Notes: generated by a model not told the origin, from the sequence alone. A stretch of DNA of 64,000 bases from Streptomyces sp. ML-6 (GCF_030116705.1 NZ_JAOTIK010000001.1:5422501-5486500); one strand, 5' to 3'. Positions 25,707 through 34,720 are shown, counted from the stretch's first letter. A program made the numbers and translations.

Positions 25707-26495
25707 ATGACGAACCGAACGGTCCTCGTGGACCCCGCGGCCCCCTCCCCCGGCGCCCGGCTGCGCGCCGTGCTGCCGGTGGAGCGGATGGGTACGGCCG
25801 GATTCACCGGACGCTGGGTCGGGGGTGCCGCCATGGTGCTCGCCCCGCTCCTGATGCTGGCCGGAGCGCTGCTGCGCGTCCGCTTCCCCTTCTTCTACCC
25901 CGGCCAACTCGCCGCGTACGAACGCCATCCCGCGCTGATGGCCACCGCGTACGGCCTGTTCGCCGCCGGTGGTGTGCTGCTCTGGCCCGCCGCGGCCGTG
26001 ATCGCCGCCCGGATCGGGGCCCGCAGCCCGGGGTGGGGGCTGTGGGGCGGCGTACTGGTCGTGTTCGGGCTGTTCGCCCGCACGTTCCACGCGGGGGTGG
26101 ACCACCTGGCCCTCCAGTTGGTGCGGTCCCGCGGCGCCGAGGCCGCCACCGAGGCCGTGACCGCCGGCTACGGGGCCTTCCACGTCTTCGCCGCGCTGAA
26201 CCTCGCCGTCCTCGCGGGCTGGATCGTCCTCGCCCTCGGCGCGTGGCGCACCCGGGTGCTCGGGCCGGTGCGGGCCTGCGCGCTCGCCCTCACGGCCGCG
26301 CTGCCCCTGGGCGTTCTCAAGGGCACCACCCCGTTGTCGCTGGTGGCCCTCGCCGGGCTGTGCGTCGCGCTGGTGCCGTCGGGCCTCGGCCTGCTGCGCG
26401 AGGCGCCGCGGCCGGGCCGGGCGGCGGTGCTGCGCTGGGTTCCGGCGGCCGGGGCGGTGGTCGTGCTCATGGTGCTGCTCGGACAGGCCGGTTGA
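25707..26495 (+). CDS. Integral membrane protein upstream of a two-component system
   Basis: 262 residues. About seven hydrophobic segments are visible (around 36-56, 80-108, 115-135, 160-180, 190-205, 212-228, 240-260) after a hydrophilic N-terminus. No family is recognised. The histidine kinase gene starts 27 bases after its stop, so it is probably part of that operon and could be a sensor partner or target. Confidence 0.72.
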   Translation: MTNRTVLVDPAAPSPGARLRAVLPVERMGTAGFTGRWVGGAAMVLAPLLMLAGALLRVRFPFFYPGQLAAYERHPALMATAYGLFAAGGVLLWPAAAVIAARIGARSPGWGLWGGVLVVFGLFARTFHAGVDHLALQLVRSRGAEAATEAVTAGYGAFHVFAALNLAVLAGWIVLALGAWRTRVLGPVRACALALTAALPLGVLKGTTPLSLVALAGLCVALVPSGLGLLREAPRPGRAAVLRWVPAAGAVVVLMVLLGQAG

Positions 26496-26522
26496 GTGCA
26501 CCCCTACGGATACGGTCGGACC

Positions 26523-27698
26523 ATGATCCCCAAGGGTGGCCGCGGACTGCTCCAACTCCTCGACCTCGTCGCGGCGTTGCTCCTGACCTCCGGCTACGTC
26601 GGATTCGTCCGGATGGACTCCGGCGACGGCCAGGCGCACTACACCGGGCCGTTCTGGCTGGGGTGCCTGATCGCCGCCGGAGTGGGCCTGCCCGTCGCCG
26701 TACGCCGCCGTCGGCCGCTCCTCGTCCTGGCGACCGTCCTCGTCGCGCTGGCCGCCGCCTCGCTCCTGGACATCGTCCGCGAACCGTACGTCGCGGCCGG
26801 TCTCGGGGCCTACGCGGTCGGTCTCGTCGAACCCGCCCGCCGCTCCGTGCCCGCGCTGGCCGTCGCGGTGGCGGTGGCGGGCGGTGCCGTCTACCTCGGC
26901 GAAGCCGTGATCACCCCGGCCGAGGACCCGTGGGGGGCCGTCGGGGTGGCCGGGGCCGCGGTGCTGGTGATCGGCGGCTCCTGGGGTGCGGGCTTCGTCG
27001 TGCGTGAACGCCGGGCCGCCGCCCTGCGCGACGAACGGCGCCGCGCGGAGCGTGCCGTGGAGGAGGAACGCCTCAGGATCGCCCGGGAGTTGCACGACAT
27101 CGTCTCGCACAACCTCGGTCTCATCGCCGTCAAGGCGGGCGTCGCCGGACACGTCGCGGGCGCCGATCCGCAGGAGGCGAGGGACGCGCTGAAGGTCATC
27201 GAGGAGACCAGCCGGTCCGCCCTGGCCGAGATGCGGCGCACGCTCGGAGTGCTGCGCAGCCGGAACACGCCCCCGGACACGCCCCTGGGCCCGGTCCCGG
27301 ACCTCGGCCGCCTGGACGAACTGGCCGTCGCCGCCGGGCGGGCGGGCACGGACATCCGCTTCGCGGTCCACGGCACGGAGGGCCTGGCCGAGGGGATGCG
27401 GGTGACCGTCCACCGGATCGTCCAGGAGGCCGTCACCAATGTCGTACGACACGCGTCCCCGACCCGCTGCCGGGTCGCGGTCGAGGCGGACGTGCACGAG
27501 ATCCGCATAGACGTCACCGACGAGGGTCCACCGCCGGGCCGTCGTCGTTCCGGCCACGAACTTCCCGGCGGACACGGACTTTTGGGCATGCGGGAGCGGG
27601 TCATGATGTACCACGGCAGCTTCGCCGCGGGGCCCCGCCCGGAGGGCGGCTTCGCGGTGGCCGTCCGGCTGCCGGTCGACGGGGAGCGGAGCACATGA
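26523..27698 (+). CDS. NarL-type sensor histidine kinase
   Basis: 391 residues. Four to five N-terminal membrane helices are followed by HisKA_3 (EERLRIARELHDIVSHNLGL) and an HATPase (IVQEAVTNVVRHASPTRCRV, then GGHGLLGMRERV). It phosphorylates the adjacent response regulator. ATG at 26523 was chosen; GTG at 26496, directly after the previous stop, is an alternative. It overlaps the regulator gene by 4 bases (ATGA). The signal is unknown. Confidence 0.9.
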   Translation: MIPKGGRGLLQLLDLVAALLLTSGYVGFVRMDSGDGQAHYTGPFWLGCLIAAGVGLPVAVRRRRPLLVLATVLVALAAASLLDIVREPYVAAGLGAYAVGLVEPARRSVPALAVAVAVAGGAVYLGEAVITPAEDPWGAVGVAGAAVLVIGGSWGAGFVVRERRAAALRDERRRAERAVEEERLRIARELHDIVSHNLGLIAVKAGVAGHVAGADPQEARDALKVIEETSRSALAEMRRTLGVLRSRNTPPDTPLGPVPDLGRLDELAVAAGRAGTDIRFAVHGTEGLAEGMRVTVHRIVQEAVTNVVRHASPTRCRVAVEADVHEIRIDVTDEGPPPGRRRSGHELPGGHGLLGMRERVMMYHGSFAAGPRPEGGFAVAVRLPVDGERST

Positions 27699-28507
27699 CC
27701 GACGGGGCCGATGGGGCCGACAGGGCCGAGGGGACCGCGGGGGCCGCAGAGACGGACGAGGTCGGTGGTACCGGCAGTACCGGTGGCGCCGGTGGCAGTG
27801 GCGGTACCGGTGGCAGGGAGGGCAGGGACGACGTGCCGGTCCGGGTGCTGGTCGCGGACGACCAGGCCATGGTGCGCGGCAGCTTCCGCGTGCTGATCGA
27901 CCACACCCCCGGCATGACGGCGGTGGGCGAGGCGGCGACCGGTGCGGAGGCCGTCGGGATCGCGCGGCGCGAACGCCCCGACGTGGTGCTGATGGACATC
28001 CGCATGCCGGAGCTCGACGGCATCGAGGCCACCCGCCGCATCTGCGCGGACCCGGCCACCTCCGGGGTGCGGGTCCTCATCCTCACCACCTTCGACCTGG
28101 ACGAGTACGTCTACGCCGCGCTGCGCGCCGGGGCTGCGGGCTTCCTCCTGAAGGACACCCCGCCGACCGAGGTCCTCGCCGCCATCGGAGTCGTCGCCGC
28201 GGGGGAATCGCTGCTCGCGCCCTCGGTGACGAGCCGCCTGATCGCGGAGTTCGCCCGCCGCCCGGAACCGGGCCGCCCGCCGGCCCGTTCGCTGGACGGG
28301 GTCACGGACCGGGAGCTGGAGGTGCTCGGCCTGATCGCGCGCGGTCTGTCCAACGCGGAGCTCGCGGAACACCTCCACCTGAGCCCGGCCACGGTGAAGA
28401 CGCACATCGGCCGGCTGCTCGCCAAGCTCCGGGCCCGCGACCGGGCCCAACTCGTCATTGTCGCCTACGAGACCGGGCTGGTCGACGCCCGGAGGCGCGA
28501 GGCGTGA
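27695..28507 (+). CDS. NarL/FixJ-family response regulator
   Basis: 270 residues. The receiver domain (VRVLVADDQAMVRGSFRVLI) has phospho-acceptor D101 in VLMDIRMPELDG. The C-terminal LuxR helix-turn-helix is DRELEVLGLIARGLSNAELA, then ATVKTHIGRLLAKL. An extra N-terminal extension of about 47 residues rich in Gly/Asp/Glu/Ala is unusual and may be low-complexity expansion or a misplaced start. A later start is hard to place because no good start codon lies just before VPVRVLVADD. Confidence 0.9.
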   Translation: MTDGADGADRAEGTAGAAETDEVGGTGSTGGAGGSGGTGGREGRDDVPVRVLVADDQAMVRGSFRVLIDHTPGMTAVGEAATGAEAVGIARRERPDVVLMDIRMPELDGIEATRRICADPATSGVRVLILTTFDLDEYVYAALRAGAAGFLLKDTPPTEVLAAIGVVAAGESLLAPSVTSRLIAEFARRPEPGRPPARSLDGVTDRELEVLGLIARGLSNAELAEHLHLSPATVKTHIGRLLAKLRARDRAQLVIVAYETGLVDARRREA

Positions 28508-28570
28508 CCCCGGACGCCGGGCACCCGTCCGGGCCCCACTTGCCGCGGGGTACGGCCGGGGGAGAGGGGC

Positions 28571-29278
28571 TCAGACGGTGACCCGGGGCCGTGCCGCGTC
28601 CAGGTGCTGCACGGCGGTCCGGTCGGCGTGCGGGGCGAGCAGGTCCCGCAGTTCGTGCGCGGCGGACTCGACGAGGTGGCCGTCGCGGGCGGCGTGGAGG
28701 GTTTCGAGGATGAACACGACGTCCGCGGAGTCCTCGGTGACACGGGTGCGGTGGGCGTCGCGGTGGTTCCAGTGCCGGGTCAGGACGCCGGTGGTGTCCG
28801 CGTAGACGATCTCGCCGGAAGCGGGGTTCTCGACGGTGTCGGGTTCACCGAGCGGGGTGAAGGACTCGGAGCCGTCGGCGTGCCGGATCTCGACGTCGCC
28901 GGTGACCCGGCCCAGATCGAAGGCACCGGCGGGCAGGCCGTGCCGGACGGAGACGGCGTTGTAGGAGTCGACGGGCGGGTTGATGCGTGGGAGGGCGCCC
29001 TTCTTGGCGAGGCGGCGGCCGAGCGCGTCCACGCTGGGGCGGATGCGGCGGGGGTTGGTGCCGAAGGAGCGGTAGGCGGTGTGCCACGCCTCGATGCGGG
29101 GATCGGTCTCGTCGGCGGGGTGCCAGCTGCCGTCGGCGAGCCGTCCCTCCAGCTCCGCCAGGGCGGCGACGGTGTCGGGCCAGGGCTCGCGGCCGCGCAG
29201 GCCGGTGGCGGTGACCAGGGCGATGAGGGTGTCGGGGAAGGACTCCACGACGGAGGTGGAGATGCGGAAGGTGGGCAT
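28571..29278 (-). CDS. B3/B4 domain protein (tRNA-synthetase-like)
   Basis: 235 residues. TAYRSFGTNPRRIRPSVDAL, RINPPVDSYNAVSVRHGLPA and FDLGRVTGDVEIRHADGSES match the stand-alone B3/B4 domain known from the beta subunit of phenylalanyl-tRNA synthetase. Stand-alone proteins of this type are thought to act as trans-editing factors or as uncharacterised enzymes. ATG at 29278 follows GGAAAC. Five tandem TGCG units lie 19-38 bases upstream. It is downstream of the DMT transporter on the same strand. Confidence 0.85.
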   Translation of the reverse strand: MPTFRISTSVVESFPDTLIALVTATGLRGREPWPDTVAALAELEGRLADGSWHPADETDPRIEAWHTAYRSFGTNPRRIRPSVDALGRRLAKKGALPRINPPVDSYNAVSVRHGLPAGAFDLGRVTGDVEIRHADGSESFTPLGEPDTVENPASGEIVYADTTGVLTRHWNHRDAHRTRVTEDSADVVFILETLHAARDGHLVESAAHELRDLLAPHADRTAVQHLDAARPRVTV

Positions 29279-29296
29279 GGGGGTGGTTCCGTTTCC

Positions 29297-29316
29297 TGCG
29301 TGCGTGCGTGCGTGCG
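29297..29316. repeat. (TGCG)5 microsatellite in the leader
   Basis: Five perfect tandem TGCG units, then TACG, in the 5' untranslated region of the B3/B4 gene. They are not in a coding frame. Confidence 0.85.
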
Positions 29317-29372
29317 TACGGGGATCGATGGGGCGAGGGGCCGGGACTTGCCCGGACCCGGGTCAGGCCAGG

Positions 29373-30209
29373 TCAGGTCAGGGCGAGGAGGCCGACGGCG
29401 ACGGCGGCGGTGCCCAGGCCGACGAGCTGGCCGCGATGGATGCGTTCGGCGAGCACGCTGCGGGCGAGCAGGACCGTGCCGACCGGATAGAGGGCGGTGA
29501 TCACGGCCACGACGGCGAGGTCCCCGCTGCGGGCGGCGAGCAGGAACAGCAGATTCGCCACGGAGTCCAGCGCCCCCGCGGCCGCCGAGGCCGCGTACGC
29601 GGGCCGCTCGGAGCCCAGCCGGCGGTGCAGCAGCCCCGCCGCGGTCAGGGTGATCGCCGAGGAGACCGTCCGGCCGATGAGCAGCGGGGCCACGCCGCTG
29701 TCGGTGGGCGCCTGGTGGAGGAAGACCAGCTGGAGGGCGATGGCGGCGCCGGCCCCGAGGGCCAGCAGCAGCGCCGTGCGGGAGGGCCGCGCCGACCCGG
29801 TCCCGTGCCCGGCGCTGACCAGCACCACGGCGACCAGCGCGAGCGGCAGGCCGATCAGCCCGGCGGCGGCCAGGTGCTCGCCCTGCAGCAGGCCCACGCC
29901 GACGGGCAGGGCCGCGGAGACCAGCGCGGTGACGGGCGACAGCACGTTCATCGGCCCGATCGCCAGGGTGCGGTAGAGCAACGCGAACGCGGCGGCCGAC
30001 GCGACCCCCGACGCGGCGCCCCAGCCGAGGGCGCCGGCGCTGAACGAGGCGCCGAGCACCGGCCACAGCAGCAGTTCGACCACGAGACTGGACGGGGCCG
30101 CGATCATCACGGTCCGCAGCACATGGGCCTTGCGGGCGCCGAGGCCGCCGAGGAAGTCGGCGCACCCGTAAGCGAGCGAGCTGCCCAGGGCCAGCAGCAG
30201 AGCGATCAC
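29373..30209 (-). CDS. EamA-family (DMT) transporter
   Basis: About 278 residues from GTG at 30209, which has AAGGG at 7 bases; TTG at 30230 is the longer alternative. Ten hydrophobic helices are arranged as two EamA halves (VIALLLALGSSLAYGCADFL; then ALLLALGAGAAIALQLVFLH). It is probably a metabolite exporter of unknown substrate. It is divergent from the XRE-cupin regulator, a common exporter-plus-regulator layout. Confidence 0.87.
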   Translation of the reverse strand: MIALLLALGSSLAYGCADFLGGLGARKAHVLRTVMIAAPSSLVVELLLWPVLGASFSAGALGWGAASGVASAAAFALLYRTLAIGPMNVLSPVTALVSAALPVGVGLLQGEHLAAAGLIGLPLALVAVVLVSAGHGTGSARPSRTALLLALGAGAAIALQLVFLHQAPTDSGVAPLLIGRTVSSAITLTAAGLLHRRLGSERPAYAASAAAGALDSVANLLFLLAARSGDLAVVAVITALYPVGTVLLARSVLAERIHRGQLVGLGTAAVAVGLLALT

Positions 30210-30269
30210 AGCGAATCCCTTACCATTCAATGGAATGACCGCACCGTATAACGGACCGACCGGGGCGTG

Positions 30270-30297
30270 TCAATGAAACGACCGGACGGTTCATTGA
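30270..30297. promoter_or_regulatory. 28-bp palindrome between exporter and XRE regulator
   Basis: The arms TCAATGAAACGACC and GGACGGTTCATTGA match at 12 of 14 positions. Its place between two divergent genes fits an operator for the XRE-cupin protein. ATTCAATGG near 30226 may be a further half-site. Confidence 0.6.
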
Positions 30298-30327
30298 AAT
30301 AGTTCAGCTGTGAGAGATGGTGATCCC

Positions 30328-30918
30328 GTGACCGAGACGGCCGCAGCCCTGCGGACGGTCGCGCACAACGTCCGGGCGGCCCGCATCCGGGCGGGCCTGT
30401 CCCTGGAGGAGCTCGGCCGGCGCGCCCAGGTCAGCAAGGGGGCCCTGGTGGGACTGGAGAAGGCCCAGGGCAACCCCAACCTGGCCACCCTGGTCCGGCT
30501 GGCCGACACCCTCGGCATCTCCGTCTCCGCCCTGATGCAGGGCCCCTCCGAAGGCCGCGTCCGGATCGTGACCGCCGATGCCGTGGCGCCCCTGTGGACC
30601 GGTGCGCACGGCGGCGAGGCCCGGCTCATGCTGACGACCTCGGGCCCGGCGCCCGTCGAGGTCTGGCGCTGGCGCCTGCGGCCGGACGAGGAGTACCCCA
30701 GCCACCCCCACCAGGCCGGGGTCGTGGAAACCCTCAGCGTCACCTCCGGCCGGATGACCCTGGTCGTCGACGGTACCGAGCACACCGTCGAGGCCGGGCA
30801 GACCGCCACGTTCGACGGCGACACCCCCCACACCTATCGCGGCGCGGGCACCGAGACCTGCCACCTGATCATGACGGTCCACATCCCGCCCGGCCCCGGC
30901 CCCGGCTCGGGGAGCTGA
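30328..30918 (+). CDS. XRE-family regulator with cupin domain
   Basis: About 196 residues from GTG at 30328 (VTETAAALRTVAHNVRAARI). Residues 10-65 form an XRE helix-turn-helix (LSLEELGRRAQVSKGALVGL). Residues 110-185 form a cupin beta-barrel (PSHPHQAGVVETLSVTSGRM, AGQTATFDGDTPHTY) that should bind the effector. GTG at 30310 is an in-frame alternative. It likely controls the divergent EamA exporter through the palindrome at 30270-30297. Confidence 0.88.
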   Translation: MTETAAALRTVAHNVRAARIRAGLSLEELGRRAQVSKGALVGLEKAQGNPNLATLVRLADTLGISVSALMQGPSEGRVRIVTADAVAPLWTGAHGGEARLMLTTSGPAPVEVWRWRLRPDEEYPSHPHQAGVVETLSVTSGRMTLVVDGTEHTVEAGQTATFDGDTPHTYRGAGTETCHLIMTVHIPPGPGPGSGS

Positions 30919-30982
30919 ACCGCGGGGTGCATGGGGTGCACGGGGTTTAAGGGATGCATGGGGCGAATGGGGGTGTACGGGT

Positions 30983-31915
30983 CTACGGGGCCCCCGACGA
31001 CCGGCTGCCGGTGCCTCGCCCGGCGGCCCGCCCGCTCCGAGGTGCCCGGTCGCGCAGGACGAGCAGGGTCCAGCCGTGTCCGGCCGGGTCGAGCGGTCGG
31101 GTCGCGGCGGTGAAGAGTTCCGCGGCCCGACGGTAGGAAAGCCGCCCCCGGCCGGTCACCGGGCACCGGTCGGCCGCGGCCGTACCGGTGGGCGCCCGCC
31201 GGTCGGTGACGAACACCGGCCCCGCAGTACGCCCGGCCAGCAGCATGGGCAACAGGCGCGCCGTGCCCGGCCCCCAGCGCAAGGGGCCCGGTGCGCTCTC
31301 CTTGGTGCGTCGGCCGGGCAGGTCGAGGTGGTCGATGTCGAGGGCGAGCACCTGCTCGACGCCGGCCCGCGACTCGTGGAGGAGGTGCCACAGCGTCAAC
31401 TCCCTGAGCGGAGCCCGTAGGGCCAGGGTGGCGCGGGCCCGGTCCGGAACGTCGACGGTCGACCCCGCGACCGCGGAAACGGAAGTACCGGCGGGGGCGG
31501 GCCCAGGGGCGGGACACGGCGTCGGCACTGCCAGTCCGGCGGCCGGATTCGCGGTGATCCAGCCCCGTGCCGACCACCACGCCGTGGCCGCCCGGAGGCA
31601 GGCCAGTTCGCGGTCCAGCGTGCGCGGTCGTGCGGTGTCGGCGCGGCCGGCCAGCCCCCGCCGCAGCCGCTCCGCCGCCTCCGGGGCGTCGAGCAGGGCA
31701 AGCGGAACGACGGGCGGACGGGCGCCCCTGCGCTCGCGGCCGGTCGGCGCCCGCCGGTCGACCAACGGCCAGGCCCACCCGAGCAGCGAGATGCGGTAGA
31801 CGCGGCGGGAGGCGCTGCCGAGACCGGCCGCGGCGAGATAGCGGTCGACGGCGGCACCGTATTCCACCGGCGCCGGACGAAGTTCACCTGGGGCGTCGAT
31901 CCGTTGTTCTTCCAT
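30983..31915 (-). CDS. Degenerate tyrosine-recombinase-like protein
   Basis: 310 residues from ATG at 31915 (GGGAGG 6 bases upstream). The N-terminal SAM-like core-binding fold (YGAAVDRYLAAAGLGSASRR) and half of a phage-integrase catalytic fold (LRELTLWHLLHESRAGVEQV, GPVFVTDRRAPTG, LSYRRAAELFTAATRPL) are clear. The catalytic set is broken: the box I arginine position is Gly (ESRAG), the HxxR box reads WTLLVLRDRAP, and the chain ends before any nucleophilic Tyr. It cannot recombine DNA as read. It may be a decayed integrase or a DNA-binding relic. GCAGTAAAT sites lie directly upstream. Confidence 0.7.
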   Translation of the reverse strand: MEEQRIDAPGELRPAPVEYGAAVDRYLAAAGLGSASRRVYRISLLGWAWPLVDRRAPTGRERRGARPPVVPLALLDAPEAAERLRRGLAGRADTARPRTLDRELACLRAATAWWSARGWITANPAAGLAVPTPCPAPGPAPAGTSVSAVAGSTVDVPDRARATLALRAPLRELTLWHLLHESRAGVEQVLALDIDHLDLPGRRTKESAPGPLRWGPGTARLLPMLLAGRTAGPVFVTDRRAPTGTAAADRCPVTGRGRLSYRRAAELFTAATRPLDPAGHGWTLLVLRDRAPRSGRAAGRGTGSRSSGAP

Positions 31916-31926
31916 CCCATCCTCCC

Positions 31927-32016
31927 GCAGTAAATAAGCTTCGTAATTACTCTCCCGCTCCTCCTCAACTGAGCCTACCACCAGGCATGTTGCAGTAAAT
32001 GAAGGCTATTTACTGC
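31927..32016. repeat. Three GCAGTAAAT sites upstream of the recombinase-like gene
   Basis: GCAGTAAAT occurs at 31927-31935 and 31992-32000. Its inverse ATTTACTGC is at 32008-32016, so the last two form a 9-bp inverted repeat with a 7-base spacer. The block is unusually AT-rich for this genome. The sites could be recombinase core/arm sites or operators. Confidence 0.75.
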
Positions 32017-32113
32017 GGTAATTCACGAGGAAGTAAAACTGCTCGCAAAAGACTCAACTTTCTTTCCGGAAACGCTTGTGGGAAATGGTTCGGCGGAGGA
32101 AGAGTGCGGACCC

Positions 32114-33373
32114 ATGACGCTTCGTAACCGCTCTTCCGCCGTGCCCGGGATCCGGTCCGCCGCTCACCGTCTGCGCGTGCTGCGGCACTCGCGATTCCGC
32201 CGTTTCCTCGTGGGCCAGAGCACGTCGCTGCTCGGCTCCGGGATGAACACGATCGCCACGGCCTTCGTCGTACTGCAGTTGCCCGGTGGCGGGGTCGACG
32301 CCGTCGGCGCGGTGATGGCGGCCCGGATCCTCGCGGTGCTGGCCGTGCTGCTGCTCGGCGGCGTACTGACCGACCGGCTCGGGGCCCGTACGGTCATGCT
32401 GACGTCGGACCTGCTGCGGTTCGGCTCGCAGGGCGTGCTGGCCGTGCTGCTGTTCACCCACAGCGCGAGGGTGTGGGAAGTGGCCGTGCTGGCGATGGTC
32501 CTCGGGATCGGCGAGGGAGGATTCAGCCCGGGGCTGACCGCCCTGGTGCCCGGCCTCGTCCCCGAGGACGACCTCGCGGACGCCAACGCGCTGCTGCAGA
32601 TCACCCAGGCGGTGACCTCGGTCGTGGGGCCGGGGCTGGCCGGCCTGCTCATCGCGGTCTCCGACGCGGGCACGGTGGTTGCCGTCGACGCGGTCAGCTA
32701 CGGCGTGAGCGTCCTGGCCCTGGTCGGGCTGCCGCTGTCACGGCCGGCCGCGCCCCGGCGCGGGCTCCTCGCCGAACTGGGCCTCGGCTGGAAGGAGTTC
32801 ACCTCCCGCACCTGGCTGTGGGTCACGACCCTGCACATCAGCCTCTTCAACTTCTTCCTCTGGGCCCCGTTCCTGGTGCTGGGGCCGATGCTCGCCCAGC
32901 AGCGGCTCGGCGGCGCGAGGGCCTGGGGGCTGGTGCTGGCCCTGTACGGCGTCGGCTCGGTCGTCGGCGGCCTGGCGCTGCTCGGCCGGAACCCCGGCCG
33001 GGCGGTCGCCTGGTCCGTGGTCGCGTCCGCCGGCTGGGCCGTCCCGGTCGCCGCGCTGGCCGCCCGGGCGCCGCTGGCCTGGGTGGCGACCGCCGCACTT
33101 GTCGCGGGAGGCGGTGCGGCGGTGTGCAGCGCCCTCATGGCGACCGTCATCCAGCGCGAGATCCCCGTCGAGGCCCGCGGCCGCATCGGCGCCTTCGACA
33201 GCCTGGGCGCCTTCGCCCTGGGGCCGCTCGGCCTGGCACTGGCCGGGCCGGTGTCGGGCGTCGTGGGCGTGGACCGGCTCCTGGGGTTCGGGGTGCTGTG
33301 GCAACTGGCCGCGGTCGCGGTGGTGTTGGCACTCCCGTCCGTACGGAGGCACGACGCGAAGCGGCCGGTGTGA
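32114..33373 (+). CDS. MFS transporter (MFS_3-type)
   Basis: About 419 residues from ATG at 32114, with GGAGG some distance upstream; GTG at 32078 is also in frame. Twelve hydrophobic helices are visible. FRRFLVGQSTSLLGSGMNTI starts helix 1 and LTDRLGARTVMLTSDLLRFG is motif A. This is the enterobactin-exporter/macrolide-efflux branch of MFS. Its substrate is unknown. It is divergent from the recombinase-like gene and convergent with fabV. Confidence 0.88.
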   Translation: MTLRNRSSAVPGIRSAAHRLRVLRHSRFRRFLVGQSTSLLGSGMNTIATAFVVLQLPGGGVDAVGAVMAARILAVLAVLLLGGVLTDRLGARTVMLTSDLLRFGSQGVLAVLLFTHSARVWEVAVLAMVLGIGEGGFSPGLTALVPGLVPEDDLADANALLQITQAVTSVVGPGLAGLLIAVSDAGTVVAVDAVSYGVSVLALVGLPLSRPAAPRRGLLAELGLGWKEFTSRTWLWVTTLHISLFNFFLWAPFLVLGPMLAQQRLGGARAWGLVLALYGVGSVVGGLALLGRNPGRAVAWSVVASAGWAVPVAALAARAPLAWVATAALVAGGGAAVCSALMATVIQREIPVEARGRIGAFDSLGAFALGPLGLALAGPVSGVVGVDRLLGFGVLWQLAAVAVVLALPSVRRHDAKRPV

Positions 33374-33508
33374 GCGCCCTCGGCACCCGACCCACCGGAA
33401 CGGCCGGGTCCGCGCCCCACGAACCGCGCACGGACTGCACCTCCACACCCCCCGCCCACGGCGCCCCCGTTCCGCGACACACGCGATCGGGGGCCGCCGT
33501 GGTGCGGG

Positions 33509-34720
33509 TCAGACGGTGGGAGCGGGCCAGGGGACGTCGGTCTCGACGGCGGCGGTGTAGTCGATGCCGGGCACGGAGAATCCGTAGAGACGACGGACCT
33601 CGTCGCTGAACCAGTCGAGGTCGGCGAGTTCGGTGATGCTCTCGCTGGTGGCGGTGGTCCAGCGCTCGGCGACGGCGTTCTGCACGGCCGGTTCGAGTTC
33701 CCAGGTGTCGAGACGGACCCGGCCCTCGTCGTCGGTGTCGAGGGGGCGGACACCAGTCAACTGGTCCCACAACTCCACCAGTTGACCGATCGGGGCCACC
33801 ATGGTGTCGCCGAGGACGCCGCGCAGCAGCCCGACGTACAGGGCGATGCCGGGGATGGCGGTGGAGGACTGGGTGACGGCGGCGGCGTTGACCGAGGTCA
33901 CGGCCCGGCCGCCCAGGGTCTTGCCGAGACGCTCGTCCAACGTGCGTGCGGTCTCCTCCAGATGGGACTTCGCGACGCCGATGGTGCCCTGCCGGTAGAT
34001 CGCCCCGGTGAGCGGCGAGCCGATGTAGGACAGGGCGGCGGTGGTGAAGCCGTCGGCGAGCAGGGACCGGTCGGCCAGGAACGTGATCCAACGCTCCCAG
34101 TCGGCGCCGCCCATCACCGCCACGGTCTGCTCGATGTCGTCGCCCTCCGCCGGCGCGGTGGTGACCTCCTTCACCTCCGGGACGCCGTTCTCGTCGAAGG
34201 CGAGGGTCTTGGTGGTGTACGGCGAGCCGATCGGCTTGAGGACCGAGGCGTACACGTCACCGGTGTCCGGGTCGGTGCGCCGGGGCGCGGCCACCGAGTA
34301 GATCAGGTAGTCGAGCCGTCCCCCGAACCGCTCGACGAGGAGGTCGGCGACCTGCTCCTTCATCGTGTCGCTGAACGCGTCGCCGTTGAGGAAGACCATG
34401 TCCCGCCCGTGCTGCCGAGCGAGCCGGGCGGTGGCGGCGGTGCGATACCAGCCGGCCGTGCCGGTGCGCCGCGCGGGCGCCTTCTCGAAGCACACGCCGA
34501 TGCCGCGGATACCGACCCGGGCCAGGCCCGCGATCGTGGCGGCCAGGCCGTACCCGGCGGACGAACCGATGACCAGGGCCACCGGCCCCTCGCCCTCGGC
34601 GGCGGCGACCGGGGCGGGGACGGCACGCCACATCTCGTCCACCAGCTGTCGGCAGCCGTCGGGGTGGGAGTCCAGGAACAGGAAACCCCGGCTCTTGGGC
34701 GCAATGACGCGTTCGCTCAC
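33509..34720 (-). CDS. fabV: Trans-2-enoyl-ACP/CoA reductase FabV
   Basis: 403 residues, the usual FabV length. The NADH fold has VALVIGSSAGYGLAATIAGL. The active site has the spaced Tyr-x8-Lys signature in YRQGTIGVAK, and YSVAAPRRTDPDTG is also conserved. It reduces enoyl thioesters with NADH in fatty-acid synthesis or peptide/polyketide pathways, and FabV enzymes are resistant to triclosan. GTG at 34720 is the start. Actinomycetes normally rely on FabI/InhA, so a FabV here may be acquired. It stands alone next to an MFS pump. Confidence 0.92.
   Translation of the reverse strand: MSERVIAPKSRGFLFLDSHPDGCRQLVDEMWRAVPAPVAAAEGEGPVALVIGSSAGYGLAATIAGLARVGIRGIGVCFEKAPARRTGTAGWYRTAATARLARQHGRDMVFLNGDAFSDTMKEQVADLLVERFGGRLDYLIYSVAAPRRTDPDTGDVYASVLKPIGSPYTTKTLAFDENGVPEVKEVTTAPAEGDDIEQTVAVMGGADWERWITFLADRSLLADGFTTAALSYIGSPLTGAIYRQGTIGVAKSHLEETARTLDERLGKTLGGRAVTSVNAAAVTQSSTAIPGIALYVGLLRGVLGDTMVAPIGQLVELWDQLTGVRPLDTDDEGRVRLDTWELEPAVQNAVAERWTTATSESITELADLDWFSDEVRRLYGFSVPGIDYTAAVETDVPWPAPTV

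Noticed and set aside
30983..33373. Integrative element or prophage around the recombinase-like gene
   Set aside because: The recombinase lacks its catalytic residues, no tRNA or att pair is visible, and no phage or conjugation genes accompany it.
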